From: Nitriliruptoraceae bacterium
Lineage (GTDB): Bacteria > Actinomycetota > Nitriliruptoria > Nitriliruptorales > Nitriliruptoraceae
DNA: 10,203 nt
NCBI GenBank assembly: GCA_007134165.1
Contig: SLLJ01000147.1
Span: 1 to 10,203 of the forward strand
Direction of reading: 5' to 3'
Positions within the stretch are counted from its first letter, which is position 1; each line of letters begins with the position of its first letter. The position numbers were made by a program, and so were the translations under genes. This document shows, one piece after another, positions 5,494 through 10,203 of the stretch. Below the pieces are notes generated by a model. That model saw only the letters and a program-made list of their open reading frames with translations, was not told the DNA's origin and searched no databases.

Positions 5494-7193
5494 TGAAGCT
5501 CACCGAGGCGATGCCCCTGCTGCTGCTGGCGACCTCCCTGGTGCCCGCGGCGGTCATCTTCGTGCTCCCCGAGGCGGCCGAGCGCTCCCGCACCCTGATC
5601 AACATGGCCGGCGCGATCGCCAAGGTCGCGCTCGTGATGGTGCTGGTCGTCGGGGTGTTCACCGGCACGGTGTACGAGTGGCGGGCGAGCTTCCTGCCCG
5701 GCATCGACCTGGTGCTGCGTGCCGATCCGATCCCCCTGCTGTTCGTGTTCCTCTCGGCGCTGCTGTGGCTGACCACCACCATGTACGCCATCGGCTACCT
5801 CGCCGACGACGACCACCGCGGCCGCTTCTTCGGCTTCTTCAGCCTGTGCGTCGCCGCCACCGTCGGCGTCGCCCTGGCCGGCAACCTGGTCACCTTCCTG
5901 CTGTTCTACGAGCTGCTGACGGTGACCACCTACCCGCTGGTCGTCCACCAAGGCACCGTGCGGGCCCGCGCCGGCGGACGTGCCTACCTCTTCTACACCA
6001 TCACCGGTGGAGCGCTGCTGTTGATCGGCGTGGTCTGGCTGCAGCAGTTGGCCGGCACGGTCGCCTTCGGCCGCACCGACGTGCTGTTCGGGCTGCTCGG
6101 GTCACACCGGGCCTCGCTCACGGTGATCTTCGTGCTGCTCATCGCCGGGCTCGGGGTCAAGGCCGCGCTGGTGCCGTTGCACGGCTGGCTGCCCCAAGCG
6201 ATGGTCGCCCCGGCCCCCGTCAGCGCGCTGCTGCACGCGGTCGCGGTGGTCAAAGCCGGCGCGTTCGGCATCGTGCGGGTGGTCCACGACCTCTACGGCG
6301 TCGAGTTGGCACGCGAGCTCGGGGTGCTGCTGCCCCTGGCTGCCGTGGCTGCGGTCACGATCGTCTACGGCTCGGTGCTCGCCCTGCTCCAAGACGACAT
6401 CAAGCGGCGGCTGGCCTACTCCACGGTCAGCCAACTGTCCTACATCGTGCTCGGCGTCGCGATCGTGTCGTTGACCAGCCTGACCGGAGCGCTGGCCCAC
6501 CTGGTGCACCAGGGGGTGATGAAGGTCACGATGTTCTACTGCGCCGGGAACCTCGGCAAGGGACTGAGCATCACCAAGGTCAGTGAGCTGCGCGGGGCCG
6601 GCGCGCGCATGCCGGTGACGATGGTCACCTTCACCATCGCCGCGATCGGGATGGTCGGCATCCCGCCCACCGTCGGGTTCATGACCAAGTGGCACCTGGG
6701 GCTGGGTGCGGTCGATGCCGGGCAGCCCTGGGTGATCGTCGTGCTGGTCGCCAGCACCGTGCTCAACGCCGCCTACTTCCTGCCGGTGGTCGCCCGTGCC
6801 TGGCTGCCGGCCCCCGACCGTGCGCTCCAGCCAGCGGTTGTGACGCGCGAGCAGCCGGCGGCGACGACGACCGAGCCGGCGGCGAAGGCCGGGGCGGCGG
6901 AGGCGAAGGCCGGGGCGACAGAGGCTGGTCATGGCGTGGCCGGTGGGAACACGACCGACGGGCGCGTGTTCGGCGCCCACGACCCGGACCGCCGCACCGA
7001 GACGGTGCTGCCCGGGCTGCGCGTGGGTGGCTGGCGGCTGCCTGGCCTGCGGCTCGAGGCCGGGTTGTGGCTGCTGCTCCCGCCCCTGGCCACCGGCGCC
7101 AGCGTGCTGGTGCTCGGCCTGCTGTCGGGCGCGCCGCTCAGCCCGATCGGCTGGGCCGAGGTAATCGCCCGCGAACTGCTGGGGCGCGGATGA
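5493..7193 (+). CDS. Antiporter-like membrane subunit 2 (MrpD/NuoL family) with hydrophilic insertion
   Basis: This 566-residue member of the same antiporter-like family has every expected charged residue: E140 in LLFYELLTVTTYP (helix 5), K223 in GLGVKAALVPLHGWLPQA (helix 7), K254 in AVVKAGAFGI (helix 8), K344 in HQGVMKVTMFY and K399 in GIPPTVGFMTKWHL (helix 12). The DDIKRRLAYSTVSQLSYI stretch (301-318) is also typical. It should be a proton- or cation-conducting module in the cytoplasmic membrane. After the core (ending near 437) comes an 80-residue hydrophilic Ala/Glu/Lys-rich linker and then one more helix (about 521-546). The linker includes a perfectly phased 21-bp tandem duplication. 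The ATG at 5493 overlaps the upstream stop by one base and has GGGAGG upstream. The 3' end overlaps the next start (ATGA). Confidence 0.93.
   Translation: MKLTEAMPLLLLATSLVPAAVIFVLPEAAERSRTLINMAGAIAKVALVMVLVVGVFTGTVYEWRASFLPGIDLVLRADPIPLLFVFLSALLWLTTTMYAIGYLADDDHRGRFFGFFSLCVAATVGVALAGNLVTFLLFYELLTVTTYPLVVHQGTVRARAGGRAYLFYTITGGALLLIGVVWLQQLAGTVAFGRTDVLFGLLGSHRASLTVIFVLLIAGLGVKAALVPLHGWLPQAMVAPAPVSALLHAVAVVKAGAFGIVRVVHDLYGVELARELGVLLPLAAVAAVTIVYGSVLALLQDDIKRRLAYSTVSQLSYIVLGVAIVSLTSLTGALAHLVHQGVMKVTMFYCAGNLGKGLSITKVSELRGAGARMPVTMVTFTIAAIGMVGIPPTVGFMTKWHLGLGAVDAGQPWVIVVLVASTVLNAAYFLPVVARAWLPAPDRALQPAVVTREQPAATTTEPAAKAGAAEAKAGATEAGHGVAGGNTTDGRVFGAHDPDRRTETVLPGLRVGGWRLPGLRLEAGLWLLLPPLATGASVLVLGLLSGAPLSPIGWAEVIARELLGRG
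6882..6923 (+). repeat. Two tandem 21-bp copies within the linker of subunit 2
   Basis: The copies at 6882-6902 and 6903-6923 are identical except for three bases and are in frame, encoding AKAGAAE and AKAGATE (residues 464-477). This looks like a recent slippage or duplication event in a loosely constrained linker. Confidence 0.85.
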
Positions 7194-9034
7194 GCGCCCT
7201 GGCCTGGCTGCTGCCGCTGCTCCTGCCGCTGGTCGCGGCTGGACTGGCGCTGCTGCTCGACGCACGCCGCGCGCGGCTGCCGGTCCTGCTGCCGCTGCCT
7301 GCCCTGGTGCTGGCGCTCACCGGCGCACCCGGTGAGCCGCCCGACCTGACCTGGATCCTGCTCGATCTGCGCCTGGATCTGCCCGGCCCCGGCCGGGTGC
7401 TCCTGGCCATGACCGCACTGGTTTGGCTGGCCGGCGGCATCGCGCTGCGCAGCCGGGCGGCCGACAGCCCCGGGTTGACCGCCGCCTGGCTGGTCACGCT
7501 GACCGGCAACCTGGGGGTCGTGCTCGCCGGTGACGTGGTCACGCTGTACACGCTCTACGCCATCATGACCTTCGCCGCGTATCCGCTGGTGATCCACGAG
7601 CGCACCGCAGAGGCGCTGCACGCCGGCCGGATCTACATCGTGCTGGCCGTGGTCGGCGAGGCGTTGCTGATCAGCGGGTTGATGCTGGCCACCGCCCGGG
7701 CGGGCACCACCAACCTGGCCGGGATCGCCGCGGCGCTGGGTGCGAACGCCGGCGCAGCGCCGGTGCTGGTGCTGGTCTCCGCCGGCTTCGGCGTCAAGGC
7801 CGGCATCGTCCCTCTGCATGTGTGGCTACCGCTGGCCCATCCGGCGGCACCCATCCCGGCCAGCGCCGTGCTGAGCGGCGCCATGATCAAGGCCGGGCTG
7901 GTCGGCTGGCTGCGACTGCTGCCGCTGGGGATCGAGGGCAGCGGCACCCAGGACGCGGTCACGTTCGCCGGCACGATGCTGATCAGCATCGGGGTACTCA
8001 CCGCGCTGTACGGCGCGGTCGTCGGCGTGGTGCAGACCCGCGCCAAGGTCGTGCTCGCCTACTCCAGCGTCAGCCAGATGGGGCTGATCGCGACCCTGGT
8101 CGGCGCGGGGCTGGTGGTTCCCGCGGCCGCGCCACTGGCCGTCGCGGCGGCGGTCACCTACGCGCTGCACCACGGGCTGACCAAGGCTGCCCTGTTCCTT
8201 GGCGTCGGAGTGCTGGCCGCAACCACCTCGAGCCGGCCGTGGCGCGCGATGGTCGTGGGCATGGCGCTGGCCGGCCTCGCACTGGCCGGTGCGCCGCTGA
8301 GCAGCGGATACGTCGCCAAATCAGCGATGAAGAAGGCCGTCGCCGAGCTCGCGGGGTCCGGGGGCGTGTGGGACGACGCGCGACTGACCACGGCACTGGC
8401 GATCGGAGCGGTCGGAACCACCCTGCTGATGGCCCGGCTGTTGATCGTGCTGGTGCGCACCTACCCGGAGCCGAGGGCGTCTGGCGGCGGACGGTCGACC
8501 CGGTCGGCAACGAAGGGACCCAGCGCCCAACCGTCGGCGGGCCCGCTGGGGGCGGGGACACCGCTGGTCGCGTGGGGGGCGCTGCTGCTGGTCGGCCTCG
8601 CCACCACGTGGGTGCTGCCTGCCGCGCTGCTGTCGGAGTTGTCCGTGCCGCGACCGAGCCCCTCGAGCACCTGGCAGGCCACCTGGCCGGTGCTGGTCGG
8701 TGCAGGTCTGGCGTTCGGCGCCCGGCAGCTCGCCCGTCGCCGACGGGGAGCGGCGCAGCCCACGGCGTCACCCGCGATCGCGGCTGGCGACCTCGTGCTG
8801 GTCGCCGAAGCCCTGCTGCGACCCGTCGCCCGCGAACTGCACCGCACACTCACGCCACTGACGGCCGTGCGCCAGATGATCCGCGCGATCGGGAGCGCGA
8901 TCCAACGCACGGTGCAACCCGGCCAGGGGTTCACCCGCGTCGACGAGCGGCTGACCCGCTGGCGGCTGGCCGGGGTGTTCCTCGTGCTGCTCACCGCCGC
9001 ACTCGCGCTCACCCTGATCACCCCGGGCGGCTGA
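7190..9034 (+). CDS. Antiporter-like membrane subunit 3, lacking the helix-5 glutamate
   Basis: This is a 614-residue protein of the same family. Lysines are kept: K203 in GFGVKAGIVPLHVWLP (helix 7), K234 in GAMIKAGL (helix 8), K332 in HHGLTKAALFL and K377 in APLSSGYVAKSAM (helix 12). The helix-5 segment VVTLYTLYAIMTFAAYPLV, aligned by eye to subunit 2 (LVTFLLFYELLTVTTYPLV), has alanine (A124) where the family has glutamate, and aspartate (D115) replaces the usual asparagine nine residues earlier. After about residue 427 comes a linker, two helices (about 457-483 and 497-513), a basic, probably amphipathic region (about 535-592, regularly spaced arginines) and a final helix (593-612), recalling the lateral helix of NuoL. 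I chose the ATG at 7190, which overlaps the previous stop (ATGA); the open frame runs further upstream only as overlap with subunit 2. Confidence 0.92.
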   Translation: MSALAWLLPLLLPLVAAGLALLLDARRARLPVLLPLPALVLALTGAPGEPPDLTWILLDLRLDLPGPGRVLLAMTALVWLAGGIALRSRAADSPGLTAAWLVTLTGNLGVVLAGDVVTLYTLYAIMTFAAYPLVIHERTAEALHAGRIYIVLAVVGEALLISGLMLATARAGTTNLAGIAAALGANAGAAPVLVLVSAGFGVKAGIVPLHVWLPLAHPAAPIPASAVLSGAMIKAGLVGWLRLLPLGIEGSGTQDAVTFAGTMLISIGVLTALYGAVVGVVQTRAKVVLAYSSVSQMGLIATLVGAGLVVPAAAPLAVAAAVTYALHHGLTKAALFLGVGVLAATTSSRPWRAMVVGMALAGLALAGAPLSSGYVAKSAMKKAVAELAGSGGVWDDARLTTALAIGAVGTTLLMARLLIVLVRTYPEPRASGGGRSTRSATKGPSAQPSAGPLGAGTPLVAWGALLLVGLATTWVLPAALLSELSVPRPSPSSTWQATWPVLVGAGLAFGARQLARRRRGAAQPTASPAIAAGDLVLVAEALLRPVARELHRTLTPLTAVRQMIRAIGSAIQRTVQPGQGFTRVDERLTRWRLAGVFLVLLTAALALTLITPGG

Positions 9035-9042
9035 CCACCCCA

Positions 9043-9072
9043 GGCGGTCGAACCCTCGAAGGTTCGGCCGCC
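9043..9072 (+). terminator. Terminator-like hairpin after the antiporter operon
   Basis: A 12-pair stem (GGCGGTCGAACC against GGTTCGGCCGCC, including one T-G pair) closes a CTCGAA loop and begins eight bases after the operon's last stop codon. There is no T-run behind it. Its position and stability argue for the transcript end. Confidence 0.65.
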
Positions 9073-9396
9073 GGAGCAGCAGGCCGCCGATCCAGACCGC
9101 CCGGCCCCCAGCAAGCGGGCCAGAAGGCCGCGTTGCCCCGCCTGCCGACGGCCTTACGTAGGCGCACGACCGCTTCAAGACATCTGCGGGCCCGGAAGCC
9201 GCACGCAACTCGCGCTCACGGAAGCTCGATGCACGACGCACACCGCGGAGCACGAGAAGCCCTCGCTCACGCGAGGTGCGACACCGTTCCGGCGGACAGC
9301 CGGAGGCGCCTGCCGGCACCGGCGTACCCACCGCCGCAGAAGCATCCTGTCCGGTCCCGACGTCGACGATCGCCCCACGGTGCCACTCTGCCCCGG
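9073..9396. other. Convergent intergenic region, no gene recognised
   Basis: Between the operon's terminator hairpin and the rel stop codon I see no convincing gene. Open frames are short and arginine/serine-rich, without any family pattern. Two small inverted repeats could serve to end rel transcription on the minus strand: CCTCGC/GCGAGG (9261-9266 and 9271-9276, four-base loop) and GCCGG/CCGGC (9299-9303 and 9313-9317). Confidence 0.55.
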
Positions 9397-10203
9397 TCAG
9401 CGGCCGGTGAGCTGGGGCACCATCCGGTAGGCGTCATACACGCCGTTGACCCCGCGGATGCCCCGCAGCGCCTCCTCGAGGTGGGTGGGGTCGCTCAGTT
9501 CGAAGGAGAAGCGCAGCAGTGCGATGCGGTCCTTGCGCGTGGCGACCTGCGCGGAGGTGATGCTGATGTGCAGGTCGCCGAGCACCGAGGTGATGTCGCG
9601 CAGCAGGTGCTTACGGTCCAGCGCCTCGATCTGGATCGAGACGAGGAAGGAGGCGCTGACGTCCCCGCTCCAGTCCACCGGAACGAATCGGTCCGGGTCG
9701 CGTTCGAGGTCGACGACGTTCGAGCAGTCGGCACGGTGTACCGACACCCCCCGCCCGCGGGTGACGAAGCCGACGATGGTGTCTCCGGGCACCGGGGTGC
9801 AGCAGCGAGCGAGCTTGACCAGCATGCTGCTGTCGCCCTCCACCTCGACGTCGTCGCCGCCGGCGCTGCCGATACGGATCGGCGAGCGCAGCAACTCGGC
9901 GTCGGTGGTGGGCTCGCTGACCTCCTCGTCTTCGAGTTCGGTCAGTTCGTTGAGGACCTGATGGGCGACGGTCTGCGCAGCGAGGTGGCCCTCCCCGACC
10001 GCACGGAACAGGTGATCGGTGTCCTTGTAGGACAGGCCGTGCGCGACCTCGGACAGCGTGCCCGAGGCCATCACCCGGGCGTAGGGGATGGCCTTGCGGC
10101 GCAACGCACGGGTGATCGCTTCCCGACCACGCACGATCGCGTCCTCGCGACGCTCACGGTTGAACCAGGCCCGGATCTTGGACCGTGCGCGGGTCGAGCC
10201 GGC
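9397..10203 (-). CDS. relA: (p)ppGpp synthetase/hydrolase Rel, C-terminal part (cut by window edge)
   Basis: The visible 268 residues are the regulatory C-terminal part of a long RelA/SpoT-homologue, the cytoplasmic stringent-response enzyme that makes and usually also degrades (p)ppGpp. The fragment opens with STRARSKIRAWFNRERR, the segment that follows the TGS domain. It then has a helical domain, the conserved-cysteine/zinc-finger motif LARCCTPVPGD with GRGVSVHRADCSNV (cysteines at fragment residues 134, 135 and 160), and a C-terminal ACT domain (about 187-262) containing KHLLRDITSVLGD. The reading frame is open to the edge, so the hydrolase, synthetase and TGS domains lie beyond base 10203. 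In actinobacteria a single bifunctional Rel is the rule, but that cannot be verified here. It converges with the antiporter operon. Confidence 0.95.
   Translation of the reverse strand, partial: AGSTRARSKIRAWFNRERREDAIVRGREAITRALRRKAIPYARVMASGTLSEVAHGLSYKDTDHLFRAVGEGHLAAQTVAHQVLNELTELEDEEVSEPTTDAELLRSPIRIGSAGGDDVEVEGDSSMLVKLARCCTPVPGDTIVGFVTRGRGVSVHRADCSNVVDLERDPDRFVPVDWSGDVSASFLVSIQIEALDRKHLLRDITSVLGDLHISITSAQVATRKDRIALLRFSFELSDPTHLEEALRGIRGVNGVYDAYRMVPQLTGR

Noticed and set aside
6689..7189. Extension of antiporter subunit 3 to a start at 6689 (781 residues)
   Set aside because: The added 167 residues are out-of-frame reading of subunit 2. The ATG at 7190 overlaps the upstream stop and begins a hydrophobic first helix.
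9175..9378. Small minus-strand frames between the operon and rel
   Set aside because: They are low-complexity Arg/Ser/Pro products with no ribosome binding site or recognisable domain.

Overview
The window is GC-rich DNA with actinobacterial character. It has GTG starts, start/stop overlaps between genes, and fragments of a neighbourhood familiar from Actinobacteria: a long Rel (p)ppGpp enzyme, a glyoxalase II-like metallo-hydrolase and aspartyl-tRNA synthetase, all on the minus strand. I would place it in a high-GC, possibly deep-branching actinobacterium. The phylum is an inference, and I see nothing that fixes a genus.

Layout. At the left edge (4-258, +) is a small Cro/C1-type helix-turn-helix regulator. 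It is followed by five tandem copies of a 16-bp unit (271-350), a long inverted repeat (371-420) and a GC-rich hairpin just past the aspS stop. aspS (539-2350, -) comes next. Between it and the metallo-hydrolase gene (2549-3280, -) lies an array of eight degenerate 17-20-bp repeats that nearly fills the gap. A 408-bp divergent intergenic region (3281-3688) separates this block from a plus-strand operon of four membrane-protein genes (3689-9034). A 12-bp-stem hairpin follows the operon, then a 330-bp stretch without recognisable genes. The C-terminal part of a rel gene (9397-10203, -) runs off the right edge.

The plus-strand operon is the notable element. A small three-helix protein is followed by three different large proteins of the proton-translocating antiporter-like family (NuoL/NuoM/NuoN, MrpA/MrpD). 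The three junctions are GTGA, TGATG and ATGA overlaps, so translation is probably coupled. The first two large subunits keep the family's helix-5 glutamate and its lysines. The third keeps the lysines but has alanine at the glutamate position, and it carries a long basic C-terminal extension. No MrpE, F, G or B, no MrpA-type fusion and no complex I electron-input subunit is in the window, and the operon is bounded by convergent and divergent genes. It may be a reduced Mrp-like cation/proton transporter or the membrane arm of something larger encoded elsewhere.

The minus-strand genes are housekeeping: stringent response, a thioester or metallo-hydrolase of unclear substrate, and Asp-tRNA charging. 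The AspRS carries a histidine at a position that, in studied bacteria, distinguishes non-discriminating enzymes (which charge both tRNA-Asp and tRNA-Asn).
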